64,000 nt of DNA, taken from contig JAMPIT010000856.1 of assembly GCA_026261815.1 (NCBI GenBank), positions 14,910,001 to 14,974,000 of the forward strand, in the 5' to 3' direction. The notes beneath the pieces were generated by a model. It was not told the origin of the DNA, ran no database searches, and saw only the letters and a program-made list of their open reading frames with translations. Source of the DNA: Monarcha castaneiventris obscurior. Its lineage: Eukaryota; Chordata; Aves; Passeriformes; Monarchidae. The first letter of the stretch is position 1. Each line of letters begins with the position of its first letter. Shown one piece after another: positions 1-12,425 of this stretch. The position numbers and the translations under genes are program-made.

Positions 1-3000
1 GTGTTAGGGTTTTATGAAAGCAGTATTTGTTCAGGAGAGTAAGGAGCATGGGGACAGCTCATAAATCTCTGAGCTTTGCTCAGGTAGAGGTTCCCATTTC
101 CATAATCCCTGGCATGGGAGGACAGTTAAGCCTTGTCTTCCCTTTCCACTTTTCTCAATGTCCCACTGTGTGATGTCTCCCCACACCCTATTTCCCATCA
201 AGACAGATAACCAGATTCTTTTGAAACGAAAAAAAACCCTCAAACAACTCAGAATTATTTAGATGCATAAAAAAAGGTAGTAATTTTTTCCCGAATGACT
301 GCTTCATTACAGTGATAGCCAGCAGAAAACCTGAGTAGCACAAATCCTGAGAAAGGTAACTGTCTCTTGGCCCTAATCCTCAGCATGTCCCGATTCCTCA
401 GTCTGAATGCCTTTACCCCAGGGAACATCTTGAGGCCGTACTGTTTATCTTATTTGGGAAACAAACACAGATCTCCAGAAGAACTTTCCAAATGCCTGGC
501 CATATACCTTAGAGGTGCTTCAGAGCTGATCTTTATGTGCAAATAGTGAGTCGGGACCTGAGTGCTTAACAGTTCACCTTAACCTCTCTTTACAAAACCA
601 GATCAAATTGATTAAGTGGTACAAACTGCAAACACCCAATACCCAGCATCTAAATTCTCTCTTAGTTTAATGCTGCTTGAGGAGGAAGAAAACTGGCCTG
701 TGGCCCAAGGTCTTAATTTTAAAAGAGCTCTTTGTTATTTTTGTGTCCATCCAGAACAGGAATTGCAGAATTCCACATAATAACAATAACAACAATAAAC
801 CTTCCTCAGTAACTCCTTAAACATAGAGCCTGCACTGCACTGAACGGAGGCAGCTCTGCAGAGCTCACTGCATCCTCAGCACTTCGTACATCACCACTGC
901 TCACAGCAGAATCAGTGCTGATCCTCCTCTGGGCCGTTCTTTGCACCCTTAAGTTACAGCAACAAAAATATTTTTAATCGGCACAGTACTGCACTAGATG
1001 CTCCACAAAAAGCAGTTCTCTACTCACAATAAAGGGCAGGAACGTGGAGGTTTTACAATCCCCAGCTTTGATCAAACCCACTGCAATTACAGGCCAACAG
1101 AATGGAGCCCAGTGAAGTCTCAGCACAGACAGAACGTGTCAGATGGCTCAAGGAAGCAGCCACACAATTCCAGGTGGTTTTCTCCAGGGCTGCACTTCCC
1201 TGCTTCGTTCCAAAGCACTGTAGCCCAGCTGTAAAGCAGCACCATGCTCATCCCTGTGAACCATCACTGAGGGCACTGCCAGCCTGGGCACTGCCAGCAT
1301 CCGACCCAGCGGCCACGCTCTGCCCTGTGCCTCAGGGAGGAGTTGAGTAGGATGGACAAACATCTCTAAAACTGAGCAACAGCACAGCACCCTCCTCGCT
1401 CGGGGCACTGGGAGCCCCTGGGCTTGCTCCGTTCCCCTTCCCCAAAGCTGTTGTTGCTTTGGGCACCAAAGCAGAGCTCTCTGGTGCCCTGAGCAGGCCA
1501 GGCAGAGGTGACAAACCCGAGACTGTGCCAGGAGCAGCGGCAGCCCCCGGGCACTGAGCTGGGTCTGGTACAGCCCCTGCTGCTGTCCCAGAGAGAATGA
1601 ACCACCATACCTGAATCCAAAGGGTCTTGGGGGAAAGAGACGTGTCACAGAAACGTGATACTAACAGAGGAATTGTTATTACCTGGCCACCAACCTGGGT
1701 GTGGGAAAGGGTCACCAAGAGGCTTGATCTCCCACACCGATGTGGTTACTAAATACCTCTTACAGTAGCAGTCATTTCCTGGGCAGCAGCAGAGCAATGT
1801 GACCCTTACTAAACCTACCCCATCAACTGGAAATCACTGCTTTGGTTATGTGGTTATGATTATTAAGATAATTAAAATAAAACAACTCAGTAAAAGATCC
1901 CATCAAGTTTGACCTTGAATAATTAGGTTTCTAATGCAGAGTAAGGCCACTCACAACAAGAGAAATTCAGAAGTTTTTCTTGCAGGCAGAATTTAAAGGA
2001 AACACATTGCTTTTCAGTGTATTTAATTTTCAATATGGAGTCTGCAATGAGCTGCTAATAATCATGCACTATGCCATCGGGTTTTGCACCTATTTACATA
2101 TAAATAGTTCAGACCTGACTTAGCTACCAACAGTGGTTAATTTAATTTATTGTCCTTTGGCAAGTGAATAGTCATTGGTTTTCTAGCACTTTTAACCTTA
2201 GCAAACCCTTGGGAAATAAAAATTAGATTGAAAGAAAATTACTACTGGTGGAGAACAGCAAGAAAGTGACAGTAGTATATATAAACCTCAGGCAGCAGTG
2301 GAATAAAGTGTCATATTATTGTATGCTGTCTTCTAAAGTTCAATATTGCTTTCTTGATTTACACTTCTGTAATTTTTTCCAAGTAAGTCTTCTTGCTTTG
2401 GGGACTTTTGCATCTAACTTCATGCTTCTCAGCCAGGAAGAGGGATTAACCTACTTACCATTAAAAAAACATATCAGAGCTCACAAGCATAAGCCAGCAA
2501 CGTGCAACCAACAACAGCCAAATGAGGTGACAGCTATTGAGCACTAATGAGTGAATATCAGAGTAAGACCAGCTGATCATCTCTGCTGTACCAGTGGCAG
2601 GAGAACTTCTGCAGGGCCCATTTCGGCCCCTGGGGTCACACGAGAAAATGCAAAGCCCTGGAGCATCTCTTCCCTCCTGGCACAGGCATGGCTGGCTCTG
2701 CCCTCCCCTGGGATGCAAAGTGCTCTGCTGAGGGTGTCCGTGCTGAGCCACTGCTCTGCCCTCCAGTAGGATCACCAGGGGCAGGGGTACAGAAACAGGA
2801 ACAACAGGCACTGCAGTATTCCCACCACAAACAGTTTGGGGGAAAAAAATAACATTTTGGAATTCCTGACAGCGTGTATGTCCATGAAACTGCTGCACAA
2901 TTCCTTTTCCAGAATTAAAAGAGTGAATGACTTCAGATGGGAAGGAAGTTAGAGGTTTGTTTTGTGAAGCTCTGTTGTCAGAGCCAAACATATCTGAACT

Positions 3001-3060
3001 CCACAGACATGGCAGTAGCTTTACAAAATGGGAAGTCCTGAAATGTGGAAAAAATTTAAT
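1..3060. other. Unannotated non-coding stretch
   Basis: No gene, RNA or recognisable transposon was seen. The part from about 1240 to 1600 is clearly richer in G and C than its surroundings and contains a two-copy 15-bp direct repeat at 1271-1300 (unit starts gggcactgccagc). Overlapping open frames there, up to 166 codons on the minus strand, run in several frames at once and have no family resemblance, so I treat them as chance. A TAA/CAA-rich microsatellite-like patch lies near 775-799. Confidence 0.6.
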
Positions 3061-3135
3061 ACAATTTTTATGTCAATATATTTAAAGTAAAGTATTTTTA
3101 TGTCAATACATTTTAGGTGAAGTATTTTTATGCCA
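3061..3135. repeat. 30-bp tandem repeat, about 2.5 copies
   Basis: Three successive blocks begin at 3061, 3091 and 3121 and share the core tatttttatg followed, in the first two, by tcaata and a T/A-rich tail. The third copy breaks off after about 15 bases. The copies differ by several substitutions, so this is an old small duplication rather than an active minisatellite. Confidence 0.85.
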
Positions 3136-6100
3136 CAAGTGTGTTACCAGAAATGGGGTTTTTTCATCCCACAGGACATTTTTGTTTAAAAAAAGAAAAT
3201 CAATAACCATTGTTCAAGAAAATAAATTCCATTTTCAGCTTGGAAGTGATTTCCTTTTCTGCACTTCTCCAAAATCATATTTTGCTTCTCAGTCACCTTC
3301 AGAGAATAATCTCCAAAAATAAACTTTTATATTCCTGATGTTAAAAGCACAAACATATTGTAAGTACTTGGAAGAAATGAACCAGTATTGTGTGCCTTGT
3401 CATGATCCTTACTGGTTTGTTTCAGGTGCTGTCAGCTATTTTAGCAGAGGATGAGTCACTGTGTGAAATGCAAATCCTGTTCCATTTCTCATCAGTCATG
3501 ATTCACCCTGAAATTTATAAGATTTTAGCAAGTTGCTATATTATGCATTAGGTACTTAGGCTATTTGCTTCAATAATGCAGCATCACTTTATCCCTTAAG
3601 TTTAAGTGATTAAAACCCTCTGTGAAGCAAGAGAACACGAACAGTTCCCTTTTTGCTGGTGGGAGCTGTGTCAGAGATCTCACTCCAAGAGATATTTGGC
3701 GTAGGTGCAGGCATTTCCCAGGGGGAAATGTGGGACACGTGGCTTCCAGTAGAGCCAAAAGCCCCCAAAGCCTCGAGGCTGCTCTGGGCCCCCCTGATGC
3801 AGCTCAGGGCCCTGGGGTCACTTTGCACATTTTCAAATCCAGAATCCAGGGTGATTCTGCCTGCCCTGCTGAGTCACAGCTCAGCCTGGAGCAGCTTCCT
3901 TTGCTTCTCAGCAGGGCCCCACAACTGTGCTGCTGCAATTCAACCCTGCCCAGCATCCCAAAAGCTTTGCTTTAAAGCCAGCTTGGCAATACCCACACTG
4001 GGCTCAAGGCACTGCTTTGACTGGGTACTGGAATATTTGACCAGTAAAACTGGTCCAGCTCCTCTCGACATTTGAATGTTTTTTGACTAAACACTTAATT
4101 TCTACTGAATCGACAGCTTTTCAGAAAATGAACATTTTCAACATAAAGAAAATCTTGTTTTGGAAAATCAAATTCAGTTATTTCACCTGAAGCCAAGTGG
4201 TGGTGACCCATCACTGAACTGAACTGATATGCTTAATTCAAAATCAGCAAGTGCAACAAATATGACCCAACACGAGCACCAGGGAATGTGGTATTTTGGG
4301 CAACTGAATTTGTGTACTAAACTAACTTGAGGATAACTTTAATTTCATTTAATAGAAAACAAAATTTTTCTTGAATGGTAAATAGTGCCATTTCCTAATC
4401 AATTTTTAAAAGTTTTCATTCTATTAGGGGAAAAAGCATTAATTTTTAATCTTTTCAAACAATTGGGGCTGAAATTTTTCACAGAAAAGAAATTGTACAT
4501 CCTGGCAAACATTTTGAAAAGCAACTCAGGACTCCAAAGCTACTGAAATTAGCTGAAATTATCAGCTGTGTTACTTTTGAAAATGGAAGAAAGCTCCTGT
4601 CCACCCCAGCCATTTTCTGTATGTTCACTGCTATTGTGCACCGTGTGTTACACATTAAAACCAGAGCAAAGCCAACCACTAAAACCAGGTTTCGTGTCAC
4701 ACCTCTGCTCTGAAGTCTCTGATGACATTTCTTTGCTCAGGATCTGCCTCTCCTACAGGCTGCGTGGAGCTGAGCTGCAGGTCATGGTTTCAGTCCCTTT
4801 TGCTGAAGGAGCCATTACATGCAGGGGTTTGAGTGCACATTTCATCAGCAGACAGGAGTCCTGTTACCAGTTTGGCCTTGATACAAATGCTATGAGCCAC
4901 AGCAGCTTCCAAACACAAGATTTACTACAAATTAGGATCTGAATGGAATGAATCAAACAGCAAACAGAGAGGATTATGAGTCTGTGGCTATATTCTGACA
5001 TATATTGGATTATTAGGATTTGCATTCATTAGGAAAGTTAGACTGGCATTTGCATGAACGTGATACATTGTGCAGTTCATGGAAGTCCTACAGGTAAAAG
5101 GAGAGGGGTAATTATAAGCTGCCTTTCGTGATGTAGGTTTTGCACATTTTGCACACTTTGACATTGCTGGTGGCTCGTTCTGCCAAGCACAGCTCTGATC
5201 CTCCCTGCACCCTCTGCTCCCAGAGGACACTGAGGGGGCTCCCTGCACGGCACTTGATAAAAACTAACCCTGTGTTAGAAGACTAAAAGTTTTCATAAAA
5301 TTCATGGGTCAAATCAGAGCTTCAGCTGAACTCCTGTGTAAAATACAATTCATACTGAGGTGCACGGGTTGCACAGTAATGACAGGCAAAGCTGTAAAGT
5401 GGAGGTGTGATCTGCACTCTGGTATAGATGGTTAAATCAGTGACTCAATAAATCACAATCTATAGGAGAAGAGTCCTACTCCATTAAATCTATTAATTTG
5501 CTTGTTACATATTTGGACAGACCATGGAAGCTACTTAAATGGCCCCTGAAGCCCTTGGCTGTAGGCATCTTTGACTTGCCCATAACAGAATTCAACATCA
5601 TCTTAGGATCTCAAATGCATTAGTCTTCAAATTAAATTCTGGTGATGATGATTTCTAGCCTTGAAAATCCTTTCAGCCCCACAGGGGGTGGCATGGCAGG
5701 CAGGAAGACTCAGAGTTCCTCAAAGAAACCTGAGGTGCTTCCTGAGGAGCAGCTGAGCTGTGTGTCCTGCCTGGGCTCTGGAGCTGGAGCAAGTGTGAAG
5801 GTGCTGAAACAGCTGAGGGGTAACAGCACAACACAGGGGGCAAAGCAAGCAAGGGGAAAGCAGAGAAAACAGAAAACTGCAACCAAGTTCTGGGGAAGGA
5901 TTAACACAGACGATTATACTGCTAAATGCATTTTCAAGACAGGTGAACAATAAGCTCTTATTGGTGAAATGCTGCTCTTTTAGCCTTCAATATTTAAAGG
6001 ATTTATGAAGGCTTATTATTAGGGACTGCACTAACAGAGTCATCATGGGTCCGCACTACATCAGTCCATCTCCTGGTGTAGGCATTTTTACTTTCTTTTC

Positions 6101-9100
6101 TTTCAAAGTTAGTAAAATAATAAAATAATAGAATCCCCATTTGCTTTACTGAGCTAAAAGGGTAATTAACTGTGGGAGCAAGAGGCAAGAAGAAAGAAAC
6201 CTCAAGCTTTAGCTCTTTGATTGCACAGAGAAGCAGGACTATTATCAGCATTAATATAGAGAGATCAGAAGCCTCAATATGAAGGTATTAAAAATGCACA
6301 CAATATTGATCAACAGGTTTACCATAATTATGCAGTAGAAGCCAATTCAGCCAACTGTGCTTTCAGACTTTCTGGGTGATGGATCTCCCAGCTCAGGAAA
6401 TACAGACTGATGCTATGAGTCCTGACTGACAGCTTCATTTGAGTAATTTGCCACAGCACACGGGCATTTTATTAAAGCTCACTAGAACACACATTGATGT
6501 TAGTAATAGGTGTTACTTCTGATAAGATGGTGGGAGACCCTGTAAAATCCACAGTAGCAGCTTCCAAATTCCCAGTAAATGAAAATGAGTGGGAGCTGTG
6601 CACCTGAGCCTCCCTTTGTGCTTTTGAATGCTCCTCTTCTTTACCAAACATGGTCAGCATGGAACGTCGGGGCAGCAGCGTGCAGGGTGCTTCACCTCTG
6701 CTCTGATACGTCTCCCCCAGGTAACTTTGCTCTCTCTCTTCACTTTCCTACTCTGCTTTCCTTTCTCAGTCAACAATTTTCCCCAGTCCCTCCTCCCACC
6801 TTAACCTCTCTGTGCAGCTATTTCCTGCTCTTTCCACCAGTGGATCCAGGAGCTACTGCCCTGCTAACCAAGATAAAGTTTCTCCCTCACTGTGATTCTC
6901 ACTTCCCAGAGCACTTGACAGGAGGAAACAGAGCAACACAGGATGGGCTACATACAAACCCAAGGATCTGTGATAGTTCTCCATTCCTGTTTGGTTCACA
7001 TTTCTGTTTACAGGTACAGGTACTTCTTCATAGAGTTATTGGCCAGACTCACCTTTTGTTCCCTTTTATAATGCAGACACGTGGTCCTGATCTGAACATT
7101 CTCCATCTCTTTGTGGCCAATGGTGATGCTGAAGTGCCATGGTTCCTTTCATTTAAAGCAAACTCAAGGCAGAACTTAATCCCTGAACTGGACCCAAAGG
7201 CCACTGAAATCAAAAGAAATATTCTTTTTTGTCCCAGTGAGATCTGAATCAGTCTAGCAAAGAACACTTTCCATAGAAGCTTGCATAGGATTGACTCCCT
7301 TATCAAAAAGACACTCCAAAGCACATTTGTTATTAATTCTGCCTCCTCCTTAATCCCACCCTAAATAGTTCCAGCTTCACTTCATTGTCTCCTTGAAAAG
7401 TTAAAACTTCCAGAGGTTTTGAAGACACCCTTTGTCAAAGGATTACTGGAGGCACCAGTGGAAATTTAGGCATCATTAATTAGACCAGGAGAATGAATTC
7501 CTATAAAAATTGCCCATCTGTGAGTGTTAATTTAGCAGCAAGTAGTTATTTTTCTCTGCTGGAAAGGTAGATCGAAAGCAAGCTGAGAAAATAAAAGATA
7601 CAAGAAAATAAGAAAGGAAAAACAGTATGAAGCTTATCAGTAGAAAATGTTAATTACATTTTAAAGCCTTTAGTCACCTAAGCTTCTGTGTACAATGGAA
7701 ATAGAACAGTCCAAATTATCTCTGCAATTTTAAAAAAACTGTGATTACAGTTCTATTCCTTCTTTTCTCTTGTTATCTTTAACTGGAGAAATATCAAGCA
7801 CCTCAAATTTCTAGGTATTGTTTTGTCACTTTTAACCTAATTTCTTGTGTGTGCATTCCAATGAACACACACCCAGAGGTGTGTGCAGCCATGTGAAACA
7901 TGGAACCGGATGACTGCAGCACCCATCAAAAGAGCTCCCACCAAAGTCTCAGGCTACAGGACATTGGCAGTGAATCCACAGTCACACCTTCCCCAAGGCA
8001 TCACTGCAGACTCCTTTGGAGCAGAGCCTGGCAAGGTGCACAGGGGGCTGAGCCAAAATATCCCTTCAGAGCACAGTGGATTCATTACTGCTGTGGGTTT
8101 CACTGACAGACAAACATTGTCTGCCCAGGAGAATAAAGAGAGGTCTCAGCATCATCTCTCTCTCTCTGGCTTAATCAGCTCGTGTGGGCAGAGTTTCTGG
8201 ACCTCAAAAAGCTAATGCCCATTTGATGATTCTGTACAATAGCCTCAGCAATGGATATTTCTGTGGCTGTGGACAGAAACGTTGCACTTGTGCACTGAGT
8301 GAAACCAAGGGCCCTTCTGCCATAGGCTGCTGCAAGGATGTTGCATGAAATATTAAAAAAAACCCTTCGTGTCTGGAGTCCTTGCTGGGTCACCTCAGCC
8401 TCCAGCTATTCCTGCCAGCTCTGTCCTCTCCTTGGGATGTAATTAAATAAGAGCAAAATGGTATGAACCTGCTAATGGCTTCACATTGCCCAGAAGGAAA
8501 TCTCTGGATTACCCTGGGATGCCTGCCCTGATTAGAAACAGCAATGCCTTGGCTGAGGCCCTTCGTCTGGCACAGAAGCTAACAGGGTATGAGCACTGGA
8601 ACTGAACAGCATCAAAGGGAAACCACCTCAGAATCTGCTGTGGCAAAGAAGATTAGTGAAGGGTGAAAGGATCACAGACTACACCCACTCCCTCCTGAAA
8701 GACCCACAGACAGTCTGATCAGGCTGGCTGGTGTTCTGAGCTGAGCTGAGTGCAGTTACCTGGGGGTGAATCAGAGCACAGACCCAGCTCTCAGGGGTAG
8801 AAACTATAGTTTGTTCCATCAACACAGTTTGACAGATGCTGTGAAGCCACATTTTAAGTCAAGCTTTAAATATTTGAAAGTTAGCAGAAAAATCTCTCCT
8901 TGGGCAAGATTATTAAACCTCTGCCTGTCTGCATCTTAGTCACAGGATCTCGACCCTCCTCAGGCCAAGCTTCACTGCCTCCTTTCTGTTTCAAATCTGC
9001 ATGGAAATCTCCTCAAGTGCTGACTGCACGAAGCTGCAGTTTATCCTTAACCTGCAGGTGACTTCTGCTCCTGGTCTCCAGCACATGATCAGATGTGTTC

Positions 9101-9239
9101 AGCCCCAGCAGCTGCTCTCCAGAGCCCTGTGCTCCTGCCGTGCTGCTGAACCAGGACCTCCACTAGTACCCAATCCCAGCCAGATGGTTCCCTCCTTACA
9201 TTTGTCATTCAGCTGTCCCTTTTCCTGACAGCCACAATT
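3136..9239. other. Unannotated non-coding stretch
   Basis: No gene or transposon was recognised. The longest open frame (6579-7247, plus strand, 222 codons) has no recognisable domain, no codon pattern suggesting selection and no credible splice or promoter context. Parts near 5440-5620 and 6270-6470 have the AT-rich, motif-dense texture seen in conserved non-coding DNA, but this cannot be tested without an alignment. A short TC repeat occurs at about 8155-8167. Confidence 0.55.
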
Positions 9240-9660
9240 GGTTTTCTGGGCTGTTAATGGTGGAATTTGGTAATAAAGTGCATGTTATTTGATTCTGAAC
9301 AGGCAATTAGACTTCCTCATTTCGTTTTCAGGGCTTTAACTGCCTGACTTGACATTAATGTGAATCAACCAGCATCCCACTCTGCTGTGCCACTACCATT
9401 AATGCCAGTGCAATGTGCACAATAATTTTGATATAATATATCACTGGCGGCTCATCTCCATATCATTCACCTTTTTTTTTTGCCCCAATTTGGTCTTACG
9501 GTAGGATCACACATTCACTAATTAACACCTTCTTTTCATGGTTACTAATGAGTCTGCTGATACCACTTCTTCAGGCTGCCTCTATAATAAAGACTTGTGG
9601 GTATATCCAGCTCCAACTGCCTGCTTTAATTAAGACTCAGATGTCACTGACTTTCACTTA
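9240..9660. promoter_or_regulatory. Possible conserved non-coding element, homeodomain-type motifs
   Basis: This block carries many TAAT/ATTA cores in short order, for example gttaatgg, ggtaataaag, caattag, cattaatg (twice), ctaattaac, actaatga and tttaattaag. Such clustering is typical of developmental enhancers bound by homeodomain factors. What is seen is only motif density in a region with no repeats. Enhancer function and conservation are inference, and AT-rich DNA gives such motifs by chance at an appreciable rate. Confidence 0.2.
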
Positions 9661-10082
9661 ACACTTAACAGACACATAGGCCCCTGGATGATTAGTGAGG
9701 AAGGAAAATGCTTTGTCTTTTGATTCTTTCTTCATTGTGCATGGCAGGAGTCTGGGACATGTCTTGGATAAGGGACTGGAAGTGAGACTGATAACTGAAA
9801 CAGCAGCACCTGGCAGGAGGTCAGCCTTGGACTTTTTTAAAGAAAAATGAGGCTAAGGCAGAACACAGTGAATTTCTGGAGGCAAAAAATTGTTTATGGA
9901 GAAGATTTACCCAAATCACAGGAGAAGACAACACTCACATTCAACAAGATTTGTCAGGTTCACCTGTGGCACTTTCTGCAGCTTCACCAGAAATTAGAAA
10001 CAGTCAGTTGTGTTCATTACATGTTTTGAGGACAATCTGGTCCAAAACCTAACAAAGCAGGGGATCTTATTTAGCTTTCATG

Positions 10083-10343
10083 AAGTCATGGAATGGTTTG
10101 GATTGGAAGAGACCTTATAGATCATCTCATTCCAACCCCTCTGCCATGGCCAGGGACACCTTCCACGGGACCAGGTTGCTCAAAGCTCTGTCCAGCCTGG
10201 CCTTGGACACTTCCAGGGATGGGGCATCTCCCTCACCCTGCTGGCCATGGCTCTTTTCCTGCAGCCCAAGATATGATTGGTTTTCTGGGCTGCAAACACA
10301 CTTTGCCAGCCTCTCATCCACCTTCAAGACTAAAACTGCTCTT
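10083..10343 (-). mobile_element. CR1 LINE 3' fragment with internal deletion
   Basis: On the minus strand, 10343 to about 10234 matches the C-terminal end of the CR1 reverse-transcriptase ORF. This is the stretch normally reading like 'valDEKL...QCALAAQKANRILGC', decayed here to a form with VDERLAKC and a frameshift. From about 10228 to 10083 the sequence matches the CR1 3' untranslated end (gatgccccatccctgg, then ggtgtccctgg and gatcta-type motifs). In full-length CR1 these two parts are separated by several hundred bases, so this copy has lost the segment between them. The junction is near 10228-10234. The 5' end is truncated, as is usual for CR1. The typical short 3' ATTCTATG-type repeats are not preserved. 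The element is non-functional. Recognition rests on knowledge of the family, not on a database search. Confidence 0.92.
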
Positions 10344-12360
10344 CTAGTGACAGTGCAGTAACTGGCTGATAAAAGCAAAGAGGCTCCAGACAGTCCCAAA
10401 GGACCAGACTGAGGTGGTGCCTCCTAAAGCATTTTCCAGGCAGTTGAAAGAAAGCAGATTTCCACACCCCAGCAAAGTTTACTGCCTTCTCTGGAGAGTG
10501 ATAAGCCTTTTTGGTATGACTTTTATCCCTATCTCAAGCTACTTCTGAAGATCAATGTTTTTGCTGCCAGACTACATGGAATGGCAGAGATTTTTAACTT
10601 TTTTCTTCAGATCTTCAAAGGATGAGGGATCCTGAATTCTCCATTGGCTTTATTTCTCTCTTCCATTGCCTCCACCAGGGGGGAAAAACAAAAAACAACC
10701 CAAAACACCAAAAACATGCTCGCCATTATCACAGCCCTTTGTGTCCCTGCTCCAGTCTCCTCCTCAGACCAGCCATCCCTTTGGTTACACACTTGCAGGA
10801 AGTGATTCACAGTAAAGGAAAGAAAAAGCTTCACTTTCATAAATAATCCTATTTTAAGGGGCAGATCATCACATCTGGACTTAAGACAGTAAGTGGCAGG
10901 GGCTATAAACAGGAAAATAAAAGATTTAGTGGCCTTTGTATCCTGTAGGCAGGATAAATCCTTCCAATTACACAAGATCCTGGCTAAAGTCATTACTTGC
11001 TGTTCAGAAGTCTTACAGTATTTTTCATTCTTTGCTAAATTTATCACACTAAATCCCTTCCCTATGATCAAAGTCTTCTGGGATACAGAAGCTGAAAGAT
11101 ATAAAAGTGCTTTGATCCAAGGGGACTCAGATGAAAACAGGCTCCAGTAGTACAACCTCTTAATTGTTACCATAACTCAGCATGATCCTATCTCAATGTC
11201 ATCAGCAACAAGAGACTTCTCAACAGGAAATACTGATTTGGGGGATCCACCCATTATCTCATATGCACTCACAGGTGTTGCTGAGAAAGGCAGCCTTGTT
11301 CAGAGCTTCCTCAAAATAATTAATTTTCAAACTACAGATTCTTCTGTATTCCATCTCACCACCTCGACCAGAGAGTAAAAAACACCTGCCTGGCAATGCT
11401 TCACATTTTAAACAGTAAGGCTCACTTCCCAGTGGAGGTCCTGCTCAAAAATCAATTATATCAATTGGAAACAACAGAGGAGTTAATGTATTTTTTATTT
11501 TCCCTGGTGTCTTAGAAACATTCAAGGAATACAATGTCAGCTGAGGAGAGAGCAGCAATCAACAATACAAAAATCAGCTTGTCAGTCTAAGATACTTGTC
11601 TATTGATCACTTCCATAGCCAGACAATATATTCAATATGAAACTCAAAATGATAATTCAGATGGGCATTCCTCAGTTGTGCTATTGCTTTCCATGGCATT
11701 TTTTAACAGATATTTTAATTTTCTAAATTTTGCAGGACTTTCTACATTTCTGTGTGTATTTCAAACAGGAGAGACAGAAACATATAGAGCAAAAGTTTTC
11801 ACCTCATTAGAAGATGGGGCAAATTTCAAAGTGGCTGATATCATTTCTCTATGGAAAAGACAAAAGTTTGTTCAGTCCCACTTCAGATCTGATTCCCAAG
11901 AGTGTGGAGGAGGAACATAGGTGAGATTTGGTAGCAAATTGGGAATGATGTACCAGTTATAACAGCATTTTGAGCACAGGAACCCTCATGATGCTTCAGT
12001 AACAAACAATACTCATTTATGGCAGCCTTTTTCTCTCACAGCTCTGAAAGCATTGTCAAAGGAATTATTGTCCCAGCTTTGTTTTTTTGGGAAGAAGTGC
12101 CCTGAGTACTGAGGACCAACATTTCCAAACTGGCTACTGGTTTTTGCAGTGCTCCTGTGTTTGCTGTGCTCGAGAGCCCAGCTGGAGCTAACAGATCTCA
12201 TCTACCAGAAGCACCAATTACACACAAGTCCCACTGAATCATTAGGAGCTGAAGGTTATCAGCATTCCTAAAAAATTAATTAAGGAGAACAAAATGAATT
12301 TGCTGCGATAATTTGGACATGCAAAAATAACAGATTGCTTTGGAAAAAGCACGGCCCACC
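10344..12360. other. Unannotated stretch with a C/A-rich tract
   Basis: No gene was recognised. A C/A-rich tract at 10684-10715 resembles others in this window (15.9, 39.7 and 63.5 kb). A minus-strand open frame of 188 codons (10607-11173) overlaps this low-complexity tract, has no recognisable domain and is most likely chance. Confidence 0.55.
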
Positions 12361-12425
12361 TCTCACCCAAGGTCACACAGTACATTTATTGCACAAGAGG
12401 GAGACGAATCCAGGTCTAATAGTGT
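12358..12425 (-). mobile_element. Ancient MIR/CORE-SINE-like fossil
   Basis: The plus strand reads cccaaggtcacacag, then after a short gap gcacaagagggagacgaatccaggtct. This is the order and spacing of the reverse complement of the MIR core (tRNA-type B-box region plus the 'gtgtgaccttggg' core). It is heavily diverged, as expected of a SINE older than the split of birds from other amniotes. Only the central part is recognisable, and the ends are not defined. Confidence 0.6.

Noticed and set aside
1148..1648. 166-codon minus-strand open frame
   Set aside because: Overlapping frames on both strands in a GC-richer patch, no family resemblance and a small internal direct repeat.
6579..7247. 222-codon plus-strand open frame
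   Set aside because: No domain, no promoter or splice context, and a composition (Ser, Leu, Pro rich, no pattern) typical of translated non-coding DNA.
10607..11173. 188-codon minus-strand open frame
   Set aside because: It runs through a C/A-rich low-complexity tract and has no recognisable domain; the hydrophobic piece comes from the low-complexity DNA.
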